NCBI RefSeq assembly: GCF_000429905.1
Contig: NZ_KE386983.1
Span: 1-64,000 of the forward strand
Length of the DNA: 64,000 nucleotides
From: Desulfatibacillum aliphaticivorans DSM 15576
Lineage (GTDB): Bacteria; Desulfobacterota; Desulfobacteria; Desulfobacterales; Desulfatibacillaceae
Direction: 5' to 3'
Of this stretch, positions 26,011-33,346 are shown in pieces. Each line of letters begins with the position of its first letter. Positions within the stretch are counted from its first letter, which is position 1. The translations under genes and the position numbers were made by a program. The notes beneath the pieces were generated by a model. It was not told the origin of the DNA, made no database searches, and saw only the letters and a list, made by a program, of their open reading frames with translations.

Positions 26011-26676
26011 ATGAAGGCAATCAGGGTTCTTTGCGTGGTGTTGGCTGTTTTATTGAGTCTGGGGGCGTGCACCCCCAAAGAGGAAAAAGCCGGAGAAGCG
26101 GCGAAAGCGGATGCGGCAGTCAAATCGGAGGAGGCCGCCCCGGCCCAAGCGGCGGCAACGGGGCCTTCGCCCGAAGTCCTGATAAAAACCTCCATGGGCG
26201 AATTCGTTGTTGAGTTGAGGCCCGACCTGACCCCCGTGACCGTGGAGAACTTTCTCAGCTACGTGGATGAAGGCTTTTACGATGGAAAAATTTTTCATCG
26301 GGTGATTGACGGCTTTATGATCCAGGGCGGCGGATTCGACGCGGACATGAAACAGGATGCAACGCACGACCCCATAGTCAATGAGGCGCCCAAGGGTCTG
26401 GAAAACCTGGCGGGGACCATCGCCATGGCCCGAACCGGTGAGATCGACAGCGCCACGGCCCAGTTTTTCATCAACGTAAAGGACAATTATTTCCTGAATC
26501 ATGTGCCCGGCAATCAAAAGAAGTTCGGTTATGTCGCGTTTGGCAGGGTAGTTCAAGGAATGGACGTGGTCTACCGAATAGCCAAGGTGGAGACCGGAGT
26601 CAAAGGATATTACAGAGACGTGCCCAAGACTCCCGTAATCATTGAAAGCGTCACGCGGGTCGGCGCAGCCGAATAA
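26011..26676 (+). CDS. cyclophilin-type peptidyl-prolyl isomerase, lipoprotein
   Basis: Started at MKAIRVLCVVLAVLL behind GGAGG. The 221-residue protein has a lipoprotein signal peptide with lipobox LGAC (Cys20), a charged/Ala-rich linker to about residue 50, and a cyclophilin domain with FHRVIDGFMIQGGGFD, NSATAQFFIN-like SATAQFFINVKDN and FGRVVQGMDVV. It catalyses cis-trans isomerisation of Xaa-Pro bonds, here in the periplasm attached to a membrane. The tryptophan of the cyclosporin site is replaced, as in many bacterial cyclophilins. The DUF2062 gene follows after about 25 bp. Confidence 0.92.
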   Translation: MKAIRVLCVVLAVLLSLGACTPKEEKAGEAAKADAAVKSEEAAPAQAAATGPSPEVLIKTSMGEFVVELRPDLTPVTVENFLSYVDEGFYDGKIFHRVIDGFMIQGGGFDADMKQDATHDPIVNEAPKGLENLAGTIAMARTGEIDSATAQFFINVKDNYFLNHVPGNQKKFGYVAFGRVVQGMDVVYRIAKVETGVKGYYRDVPKTPVIIESVTRVGAAE

Positions 26677-26702
26677 ATCATATTGCAGTTTTTGTTTTGT
26701 CC

Positions 26703-27389
26703 ATGTTCGGGACCAATTTCGACATGACTGAATCCACCACACAAAGCCCTGAAAAAAAGTGCTCCGCCCCGGCGGGGCGCGATCCGTCCGCTCCGGAAGA
26801 CTTCTCCTCCGGAGAAGACGACTGCGGTCTTAGCGACCACGATATTGAGCAGGATTTTTACAAGCATTATCTGCCGGAGTCTGCAGGCCTGAAAGGCTTT
26901 CTTAAGCGGGCCTTTCATCGTTTTCTCGCCATTCGGGGAACCCCTCGGGAATTGGCCCTTGGCCTGGCTTTGGGCGTTTTTGTGGGGATGAGCCCATATA
27001 TGGGCGTGCATACGGCTGTGGCCGTATTGTTTGCGGCCATTTTTAAATGGAGCAAGATTTCCGCCGCCGTGGGCGTGCAGATTTCCAACTTCGCCACCGC
27101 GCCGTTCGTCTATTGGTTCACCTATCACGTGGGCAAGTTTTTTTATACGGCCCGGGTGCCCTTCCAGCCTCCCTCGGAATTCAGCTTCAACGGCCTCATG
27201 GAAATGCTGAAACAGACCCCGGAAATGCTATGGATTCTTACCATCGGAGGGGTGGTCGCAGGAATCCCCCTGGCTTTCATTACGTACTGGATCGCATTTA
27301 AAGCCGTGACCAAATACCGGGAGGACATCAAGGAAAAGATTGCAGCGCACAAGCGCAAGCTGTTAAGAAGAGCCAGACGCAAACGATGA
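26703..27389 (+). CDS. DUF2062 membrane protein
   Basis: The 228-residue product has a charged N-terminal half and the DUF2062 domain from about residue 65: FHRFLAIRGTPRELALGLALGVFVGMSPYMGVHT, followed by two or three TM segments and a basic C-terminus (KRKLLRRARRKR). The family is widespread and of unknown function, often fused to or near GT2-type genes. The start is uncertain: this ATG and one 21 bp further in both lack a clear ribosome site. It probably shares a transcript with the cyclophilin gene. Confidence 0.78.
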   Translation: MFGTNFDMTESTTQSPEKKCSAPAGRDPSAPEDFSSGEDDCGLSDHDIEQDFYKHYLPESAGLKGFLKRAFHRFLAIRGTPRELALGLALGVFVGMSPYMGVHTAVAVLFAAIFKWSKISAAVGVQISNFATAPFVYWFTYHVGKFFYTARVPFQPPSEFSFNGLMEMLKQTPEMLWILTIGGVVAGIPLAFITYWIAFKAVTKYREDIKEKIAAHKRKLLRRARRKR

Positions 27390-27531
27390 TCCATGGGTTT
27401 GACAAAACTGGTAAATCTGATAAACGACCTGATATTGAATTGCTCGCAGATTGCCGCATTGCGGCTTTCAGGACGCCGGATCGGGCCGGAGCCTTGGCCC
27501 GGGACGCAATTGCCGCCCAAAAGGAGGGGAC

Positions 27532-28296
27532 ATGCGCAGAGTGGTTTTTAATCAAAAGGGGGGGGTGGGGAAATCCACCATAGCAAGCAATCTGGCCGCC
27601 ATGGGCGCCAGCAAGGGAAAGCGCACCCTGCTGGTGGACCTGGATCCTCAAGGCAACGCCACCCAGTATCTGCTGGGAAACGGGGACCTGGACTCCCGGG
27701 AGACCCTGGCCGAGTTCTTCCAGGACATGCTTCGGATCAGCCTCAGGCGAAAAGGCGCGGAGGCCTATATCCACCATACGCCTTTTGACAACCTGGACGT
27801 CTTGCCCGCCCATGGGGAAATGGCGGACCTGAGCTCCAAGCTGGAGGCCCGGTACAAAATTTACAAGCTCAAGGAGGCCCTGGACCAGATACCTTATTAC
27901 GACGCGGTTTTCATGGACACGCCTCCGGCCCTGAACTTTTTCACCCTGTCGGCCCTGATAGCCGCGGACTCGTGCCTGATTCCATTTGACTGCGACGACT
28001 TCTCCCGCCGCGCCTTGTACACCCTCATGGGAAGCGTGCAGGAAATCAGGGAGGATCACAATCCCAAGCTGCGGGTGGAAGGCATAATCGTCAACCAGTT
28101 TCAGGCCAGGGCCAAGCTGCCCAACAAAATAGTCAACGAGCTGAAAAGCGAAAACCTGCCGGTGCTGGACGCCTTTTTGTCCCAGTCCATCAAGGTGCGG
28201 GAGTCTCACGACAAAGCAACGCCCCTTGTGCACCTGGCGCCTAAACATAAACTGTCCCAGGAATACCTGGCTTTGTACGAGATGCTGAACCCATGA
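27532..28296 (+). CDS. ParA/Soj-family ATPase, orphan
   Basis: The 254-residue protein begins MRRVVFNQKGGVGKST (deviant Walker A at residues 9-16) at an ATG behind AAAAGGAGG. It retains LLVDLDPQGNATQYLLG, the VFMDTPP Walker B-like motif and a C-terminal HLAPKHKLSQEY segment. Such ATPases form ATP-dependent dimers on DNA and move or position cargo. No parB, parS or chromosome-partition gene follows; instead an unknown gene overlaps by ATGA, so this is probably a dedicated positioning pair for a particular cargo. A PHA-granule role is conceivable given phaR/phasin 3 kb away, but this is speculative. Confidence 0.88.
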   Translation: MRRVVFNQKGGVGKSTIASNLAAMGASKGKRTLLVDLDPQGNATQYLLGNGDLDSRETLAEFFQDMLRISLRRKGAEAYIHHTPFDNLDVLPAHGEMADLSSKLEARYKIYKLKEALDQIPYYDAVFMDTPPALNFFTLSALIAADSCLIPFDCDDFSRRALYTLMGSVQEIREDHNPKLRVEGIIVNQFQARAKLPNKIVNELKSENLPVLDAFLSQSIKVRESHDKATPLVHLAPKHKLSQEYLALYEMLNP

Positions 28297-28805
28297 CCCA
28301 AGAAGTGGACAACAAGCTGGTTCCCGTGCTCACCGAAGCGGTGGGCGTGGTGAAAATGGCCGTATTCAAAAAGCTCAAAGAGCATTTTACCCAAAATTAC
28401 CCGGATTGGGAGGACGCCTTCGCCAATATGATGGCCGGGGCAATCATCAACGACCTGTTCTGCACCCCCAACCTGGACCCCCAATTCGTGGATTTCGTGC
28501 GTACAAATCGCCCGGTGATCGCCCAGTACGTGCGATTTCTGGCGACGCACGAGGACTTTGCCCCCATGCTGCCCCATATCACCGACGCCCTGCGCGTCTC
28601 CTTCATGTGCGATCATAACCAGGGGACGGACACCTCCTTTATCCTCACCCGAGCCCTGCAATTGGGAATCCTCATGGAAGAGCGCACCATTCCCCTGCCC
28701 AGGCATTTTATCGATTCGGTGAAAATCCTGGGAGACTCCCTGGGCCTGGTCTCCCCGCCCGTCCTGCCGCCTGAGGAAACAGACGAAGAGCCGGAAAAAA
28801 ACTAG
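28293..28805 (+). CDS. unknown protein coupled to ParA ATPase
   Basis: I do not recognise this 170-residue protein. It is mainly helical, without signal peptide or TM segment: an N-terminal amphipathic part (TEAVGVVKMAVFKKLKEHF), a central YPDWEDAFANMMAGAIINDLF segment, and an acidic Pro/Glu-rich tail (PPVLPPEETDEEPE). Its start codon overlaps the ParA stop as ATGA, so the two are made together. By position it would be the ParB-like activator or cargo adaptor of the orphan ParA, but it shows no HTH or CTPase motif. It lacks the basic N-terminal arginine/lysine peptide usual for ParA activators. Confidence 0.7.
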   Translation: MTQEVDNKLVPVLTEAVGVVKMAVFKKLKEHFTQNYPDWEDAFANMMAGAIINDLFCTPNLDPQFVDFVRTNRPVIAQYVRFLATHEDFAPMLPHITDALRVSFMCDHNQGTDTSFILTRALQLGILMEERTIPLPRHFIDSVKILGDSLGLVSPPVLPPEETDEEPEKN

Positions 28806-28884
28806 AAAAAGGCGGGAAAAAAACAAACTGCTGCACTGTAGAACTGCAAAAGCGCGGAACTGCATAACTGCTGCCTCCGGCGGC

Positions 28885-28916
28885 AAACTTTTGGAAAAGT
28901 TTGATCAAAACTTTTT
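28885..28916 (+). terminator. possible terminator
   Basis: AAACTTTT and AAAAGTTT form an 8-bp palindrome, followed by GATCAAAACTTTTT. It lies 80 bp beyond the ParA-partner gene in the 356-bp gene-free stretch 28806-29161. A GGGAATCCAGCG element (about 28981-28992) in the same stretch recurs at 30163-30174. Confidence 0.4.
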
Positions 28917-29066
28917 AAAATGGCGCTCCGCGCAAAGGCAGAGGGGGTAATTGATCCGTCATTCCCAAGTGCAGTTATCGGGAATCCAGCGTCCTCCGCC
29001 CGATATCCAAGAACATCTCCTCCATTGGCGTTCCCCCGTCATCCTCACAAGGCCTTCCAAAATATA

Positions 29067-29094
29067 TTGACATAAAAAAGTCATATGATATCAA
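29067..29094 (+). promoter_or_regulatory. possible sigma70-type promoter
   Basis: TTGACA at 29067-29072 is a perfect -35 box; 16 bp later TATCAA is a weak -10 candidate. It would drive the gene at 29162. Confidence 0.35.
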
Positions 29095-29161
29095 AATACA
29101 TAGGTATCTCTTTCGTTTCTCTCATCCTCACTCAGGTCTAATTATAAAATAATGGAGGCCT

Positions 29162-29827
29162 ATGCGTTTACTCGGCGCCGGATTATTCGTATGCTTTGGG
29201 ATGATGGGCCTGGTTGTATTTTTAGGAAACTTGGGCTGGCTTGAATCCGGTTCCCCCCTGATTGTTTTCTTCGGTATCAGCGTATTCATGTTTTTGTTAA
29301 TGGCCGGGTCTTTCATTCTGTTCAACATGGCTGGCGACCGTCCCTCAAATATCCCTTCCGTCGAAGATTATATTCGCGATTTGAAAGAGCAGGGATTATT
29401 GCTTATTCAAGACTATTCGGCAACGCGCGCTTTTGAAGTTGAGGAGTGGGAGGATGAAGGCGTCCACTACTACCTTGAATTGACGGACGGCGGCGTCCTT
29501 TTTTTAACGGGACAGTATTTGTATGACTATGAACCCACGCTTGACGATTCCGAGATAAATCAACCGAGATATTTTCCATGCACGGAGTTTTCGGTGCTGA
29601 GGCATGGAACGGAAGGGTATGTGGTGGATATTGTCTGCAGAGGCGATGTTTTAGAACCGGAAATTGTCGCGCCGCCTTTCGATTTTAAGGATTTTGATAA
29701 TGATCTTGTCCCCGAAGACGGCCAAATCATTTCGGATGTCTCCTATGACGAGTTGAAGCGCCAAAGGACGGAGCGAAAAACAAAGCAAACCACTTCTTCG
29801 TGGTGGGCGAGATTGTTTGGATCATAA
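29162..29827 (+). CDS. two-TM protein of unknown function
   Basis: The 221-residue protein starts behind GGAGG. It has two TM helices (about residues 4-24 and 33-55), then a cytoplasmic domain with alternating strands (VEDYIRDLKEQGLLLIQDY, YYLELTDGGVLFLTGQYLYDY, FPCTEFSVLRH) and a basic Trp-containing C-terminus. No family was recognised. It is AT-richer than its neighbours and is flanked on both sides by dispersed repeats, which suggests an acquired island gene (inference). It stands alone with its own promoter candidate. Confidence 0.7.
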   Translation: MRLLGAGLFVCFGMMGLVVFLGNLGWLESGSPLIVFFGISVFMFLLMAGSFILFNMAGDRPSNIPSVEDYIRDLKEQGLLLIQDYSATRAFEVEEWEDEGVHYYLELTDGGVLFLTGQYLYDYEPTLDDSEINQPRYFPCTEFSVLRHGTEGYVVDIVCRGDVLEPEIVAPPFDFKDFDNDLVPEDGQIISDVSYDELKRQRTERKTKQTTSSWWARLFGS

Positions 29828-29846
29828 CCGGCGTCTCGCCAAAACG

Positions 29847-29873
29847 CTCGTTCCCATGCTTCGCGTGGGAATG
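29847..29873. repeat. dispersed palindromic repeat (REP2 family)
   Basis: CGTTCCCATGC / GCGTGGGAATG hairpin (TTCCCA-TGCTTCGCG-TGGGAA). A second copy with a CACGCGGGAGCGTG core lies at 55741-55770. It sits in the 595-bp gene-free stretch 29828-30422. Confidence 0.65.
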
Positions 29874-30115
29874 TATACATAAATATCTAAATTTAAACAC
29901 TTTAATAGAACTATCGGCGCGTTTTAAAAACACTGGATCTCCGTTTCCGCCATTGCGTCATGATGACTGCAAAACCGCCCGCAATCATCATGCCTCCATG
30001 GCTCCACGGGGATGACGGACAGCGGCGGCTTTTGCATTCCCTTGGTTTTGGATTCAATTTCGCTTTGGCCGTTGAAAAACAAGCGGCCCCACGGCTTGCC
30101 TCTGCCATATCAGTT

Positions 30116-30174
30116 CGTCATCCCCGTAAGGACGATCCATCTTTTTGGGATCGTCCGCAATCGGGAATCCAGCG
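30116..30174 (+). repeat. dispersed repeat containing GTCATCCCCG and GGATCGTCCGCAA
   Basis: GTCATCCCCGTAAGGACGATC...GGATCGTCCGCAATCGGGAATCCAGCG matches in pattern the segment at 32331-32391 (GTCATCCCCGCAAGGGCGA...GGATCGCCCGCAAGCAGGGACCC), with an internal inverted repeat GACGATCC/GGATCGTC. A partial copy (CGGGAATCCAGCG) is near 28980. Confidence 0.55.
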
Positions 30175-30422
30175 GCTCTTGCCCTTTGGCCTCCATTCTC
30201 CATGTCATTAAAAGAAAAAACTTGATGATTTAGCCTCCCGCCATTGCAGGGATGTCAGCCTTACCAGGGCTTAGCGCCTTCCAAAGTCGCCACGGCATTT
30301 TTCATCCCATCTTGGCATTTTGGATTGCCAAACGCCCGCCCGAATACTAAGAAATCAAAAGCAAGCCCAATTCTCCGTTACGTATTCTTCAAGCCATTCA
30401 TCAAGCCCGGGAGTGAAGCCTT

Positions 30423-32120
30423 ATGTCCATCGGATTTCTCGCAATCGCCGCCTGCGTTCCCATACTCGTCGCCCTGGTTTTGATGGTGTGGATGCACTGG
30501 CCCGCGGTCCGCGCCATGCCCATGGCCTGGGCGGTGTGCGCCGTCCTGGCTGTGGCGGTCTGGAAAATGCCCGTGGGATTCGTCCTGGCGGCCACGCTGG
30601 GGGGATTCGGCAACACCCTGAACATCCTGATCATCATATTCGGGGCCATCGTGCTTTTGTTTTCGCTGCAGGAAAGCGGCGGTATGGAAACGATAAAGCA
30701 AGGCATCGGAGGCCTGTCCGACGACAAACGGGTGCAGATATTGCTCATCGCTTTTTTATTCAGCGCGTTTCTGGAAGGCGCGGCCGGATTCGGAACGCCC
30801 GCGGCCATTGCGGCGCCGCTTTTGATCAGCCTGGGATTTCCGGCCCTGGCCGCCGTCATGGCTTGTTTGATTTTGAACTCCTTTCCCGTGACATTCGGCG
30901 TGATCGGCGCCGTGGTCTGGTTCGGGCTGAAAAATCTGACGCCCCTTGTCAACAGCGCCGCAGCCCAAGGAATCGCCCCCGCCTCCATCCCGGACGCATG
31001 GGCTTTTTTTGGGGTTGTGGGAAAATGGGGCGCGGTCCTTAATACGCTTCCCATATTCATCCTGCCTTTGTTTGTGATTTGCTTTGTCACCCGTTATTTC
31101 GGCGCCAATCGCTCCTGGAAGGAGGGGCTGGGGGCCTGGAAAATTTCCCTGTTCGCCTCGGCGTGTTTTGCAGCGGCCTACCTGTTTTTCGCCTTTGTCA
31201 TGGGCATTGAGTTTCCCAGCCTCATGGGCGGATTGATCGCCCTGGCCATGACCGTGTTCGCGGTAAAGCAGAAATGGCTGCTGCCCGCCAATACCTGGAC
31301 CTTTGGCCCGAAAGAGCAATGGGAAAAGGATTGGATCGGGTCCATCGACATGAACGGCGGAGGCCAAAACGCCGCCAATATGAGCCAGATGCGGGCCTGG
31401 GCGCCCTATATCCTCATTGGGGCGCTGCTCATGCTGACCAGGCTGTCCAGCCTGCCGTTCAAGTCCTGGGTCATGGGCCTGGAAATTAACATCCCGGCCA
31501 TCATGGGTTACGAATCGGTCAATTTCAGCATGAAGCCTTTTTATTTGCCGGGGATCATGCCTTTTATGCTGACGGCATTGCTCATCGTTCCTATGCACGG
31601 GATGTCGTGGAAAAAGGCGGGCGTCGCGTGGTCCAATGCCTTAAAGAGGATCATCGGCCCGGCCCTGGCCTTGATGTTCGCCGTGGCTTTGGTGGAGATA
31701 TTCAAGCAATCCGCCCATAACGCCCTGGATTACCCTTCCATGCCCCTTTCCATGGCAAAGGGCGCGGCCGCCCTGGCCGGGGGCGCATGGCCGTTGTTCG
31801 CCTCGTTTGTGGGGGCTTTGGGAGCGTTTATCACCGGCAGCAACACTGTTTCCAATTTGCTGTTCAGCGAGTTTCAATACGGCCTGGCCGAGCAAATGCA
31901 CCTGCCCCGGCAGATCATCGTCGCCCTGCAGTTAGTGGGAGGCTCCATGGGGAACATGGTCTGCATCCACAATATAGTGGCGGCCTCCGCCGTGGTGGGC
32001 CTGACCGGCGCGGAAGGCGCCATCATCAAACGGAACTCCGTCCCCCTGTTGATCTACGGCCTGTGCACGGGTCTTTTAGGCATGCTGTTCTGCTACGTTC
32101 TATTTCCGGGGATTTTTTGA
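30423..32120 (+). CDS. L-lactate permease family transporter (LctP/LldP)
   Basis: The 565-residue protein has at least 12 TM segments and is of the family's usual length. Characteristic segments are GGFGNTLNILIIIFGAIVLL, FLEGAAGFGTPAAIAAPLLI, and near the C-terminus FVGALGAFITGSNTVSNLLFSEFQ and GSMGNMVCIHNIVAAS. LctP proteins take up lactate and related 2-hydroxy acids with protons. For a sulfate reducer lactate is a common electron donor, but no lactate dehydrogenase or oxidase gene is adjacent. The ATG follows GGGAG. Confidence 0.92.
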   Translation: MSIGFLAIAACVPILVALVLMVWMHWPAVRAMPMAWAVCAVLAVAVWKMPVGFVLAATLGGFGNTLNILIIIFGAIVLLFSLQESGGMETIKQGIGGLSDDKRVQILLIAFLFSAFLEGAAGFGTPAAIAAPLLISLGFPALAAVMACLILNSFPVTFGVIGAVVWFGLKNLTPLVNSAAAQGIAPASIPDAWAFFGVVGKWGAVLNTLPIFILPLFVICFVTRYFGANRSWKEGLGAWKISLFASACFAAAYLFFAFVMGIEFPSLMGGLIALAMTVFAVKQKWLLPANTWTFGPKEQWEKDWIGSIDMNGGGQNAANMSQMRAWAPYILIGALLMLTRLSSLPFKSWVMGLEINIPAIMGYESVNFSMKPFYLPGIMPFMLTALLIVPMHGMSWKKAGVAWSNALKRIIGPALALMFAVALVEIFKQSAHNALDYPSMPLSMAKGAAALAGGAWPLFASFVGALGAFITGSNTVSNLLFSEFQYGLAEQMHLPRQIIVALQLVGGSMGNMVCIHNIVAASAVVGLTGAEGAIIKRNSVPLLIYGLCTGLLGMLFCYVLFPGIF

Positions 32121-32162
32121 GTTCGCTTGATGTTGGATTACCTCCGTTCAAACGACCGATAT

Positions 32163-32312
32163 TGTTGGGGTTCGCAAGCTCAATCCAACCTGCGACTCTG
32201 CAATCGCGACGCAGGTTGGGTAGAGAGCGCATAGACTTTTCCAATTGCTAAGACCTGTTCTCTCTGGAAAAGAAAGTCGAGATTCGGAGAGCTTGTCTCG
32301 AAACCCAACAAA
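32163..32312 (+). repeat. 150-bp dispersed repeat, copy A (REP1 family, extended form)
   Basis: Begins TGTTGGGGTTCGCAAGCTCAA and ends TCTCGAAACCCAACAAA, with CAGGTTGGGTAGAGAGCG in the middle. Copy B in the same orientation is at 33188-33336; the two flank the DUF4386 gene. The ends are mutually inverted, so the element could fold into one long hairpin. Confidence 0.7.
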
Positions 32313-32330
32313 CAGGCTGCCAAAGAAGAT

Positions 32331-32391
32331 CGTCATCCCCGCAAGGGCGACCCGCGTTTCAGGATCGCCCGCAAGCAGGGACCCAGGGGCC
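32331..32391 (+). repeat. dispersed repeat, second copy of the GTCATCCCCG element
   Basis: CGTCATCCCCGCAAGGGCGA then CAGGATCGCCCGCAAGCAGGG; same pattern as 30116-30174. It ends at the stop codon of the DUF4386 gene. Confidence 0.5.
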
Positions 32392-32393
32392 TT

Positions 32394-33092
32394 CTACATA
32401 TTGACGAATGAAGACTTTCGCCCCGTCAGCAGCCAAATACAAAATGCAAGCTCCGCGATTAAGGGGATGATGTAGACAGCCTCGATTTGGGAATAAAGCT
32501 CAGGAAGTGTAAACCGCACGCTGCTTCCAAACAGATAGACGATTCCGGCGGCGGCAAGACCGTATCCAAGCAGTTTGGGGATGCCTGATTTCAAAACCAG
32601 ATGCCCCAGAACCAGATTGGAAACGCCGAAGAAAATCAAGCCCAGGTCGTAGCCGTGACTGTGCAATTCCAAAAACAGCATGGTGAGGGCGTTGGTTTGC
32701 TCCTGAGGCCGAGGCAACATGGAATAGGGGACGATCTGGACTAAAAAGGCGGCGTAGTAATTGAGCAAATTAAAGGCGAGAATCACAGCCTGAATCAACC
32801 GGAAGCCGGCAGCGGCCATGGACAGTTTTTTATGAACAGGTTCAAAGAGGACGTACAAAAAAAGCGCCAGGGCGGCGTCCGCTATGACCATCAGGGCATC
32901 GGCCCAAAATCCCATGCGAAACAGGGTTGAGAAGTTAAGGATATTTTCCGCCGTGGCGACGGGATCTCCGGAAACAATCAACTTGGCCCGGATAAAGAAT
33001 TCGGCGAAAATCCCCAATACAATGATGAGGAGATACAGGAGTCCGGCGAATCGGGCGTAGAATAGCGGCGATGATGTTTTTTTGCCATCCAT
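32394..33092 (-). CDS. DUF4386-family membrane protein
   Basis: The 232-residue protein, started at MDGKKTSSPLFYARFAGLLYLLI (GGGAG at 9 nt), has six TM segments and the family's features: an N-terminal ARFAGLLYLLIIVLGIFAEFF, a conserved RMGFWADALMVIADAALALFLY, LELHSHGYDLGLIFFGVSN near the middle, and a C-terminal IPLIAELAFCIWLLTGR. The function of DUF4386 proteins is not known. The gene lies alone between two direct copies of a ~150-bp repeat, so it may have been inserted or amplified with them (inference). Confidence 0.8.
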   Translation of the reverse strand: MDGKKTSSPLFYARFAGLLYLLIIVLGIFAEFFIRAKLIVSGDPVATAENILNFSTLFRMGFWADALMVIADAALALFLYVLFEPVHKKLSMAAAGFRLIQAVILAFNLLNYYAAFLVQIVPYSMLPRPQEQTNALTMLFLELHSHGYDLGLIFFGVSNLVLGHLVLKSGIPKLLGYGLAAAGIVYLFGSSVRFTLPELYSQIEAVYIIPLIAELAFCIWLLTGRKSSFVNM

Positions 33093-33187
33093 GAATTCCG
33101 GCTCCCGGATGTTGGCAAGAGAAATATGTGTTGGATGAACCTGCGTAAAATCTCTCGGATGTAAATCAGACATCCGCCGGCGGTTGT

Positions 33188-33336
33188 CGTTGGGTTTCGC
33201 AAGCTCAACCCAACCTACGTCTTTTCATGTAAAAATGGTAGGTTGGGTAGAGAGCGTATAGGGTCATCTAATTGCAAAACCTATTCTCGCCAAAAAAGAC
33301 CGTCGAAATTCACGGAGTATATCTCGAAACCCAACA
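33188..33336 (+). repeat. 150-bp dispersed repeat, copy B (REP1 family, extended form)
   Basis: Same order of blocks as copy A at 32163-32312: CGTTGGGTTTCGCAAGCTCAA, GTAGGTTGGGTAGAGAGCG, ATCTCGAAACCCAACAA. The blocks between are diverged. It ends about 10 bp before the stop of the radical SAM gene on the minus strand. Confidence 0.7.
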
Positions 33337-33346
33337 ATCGGACCTG

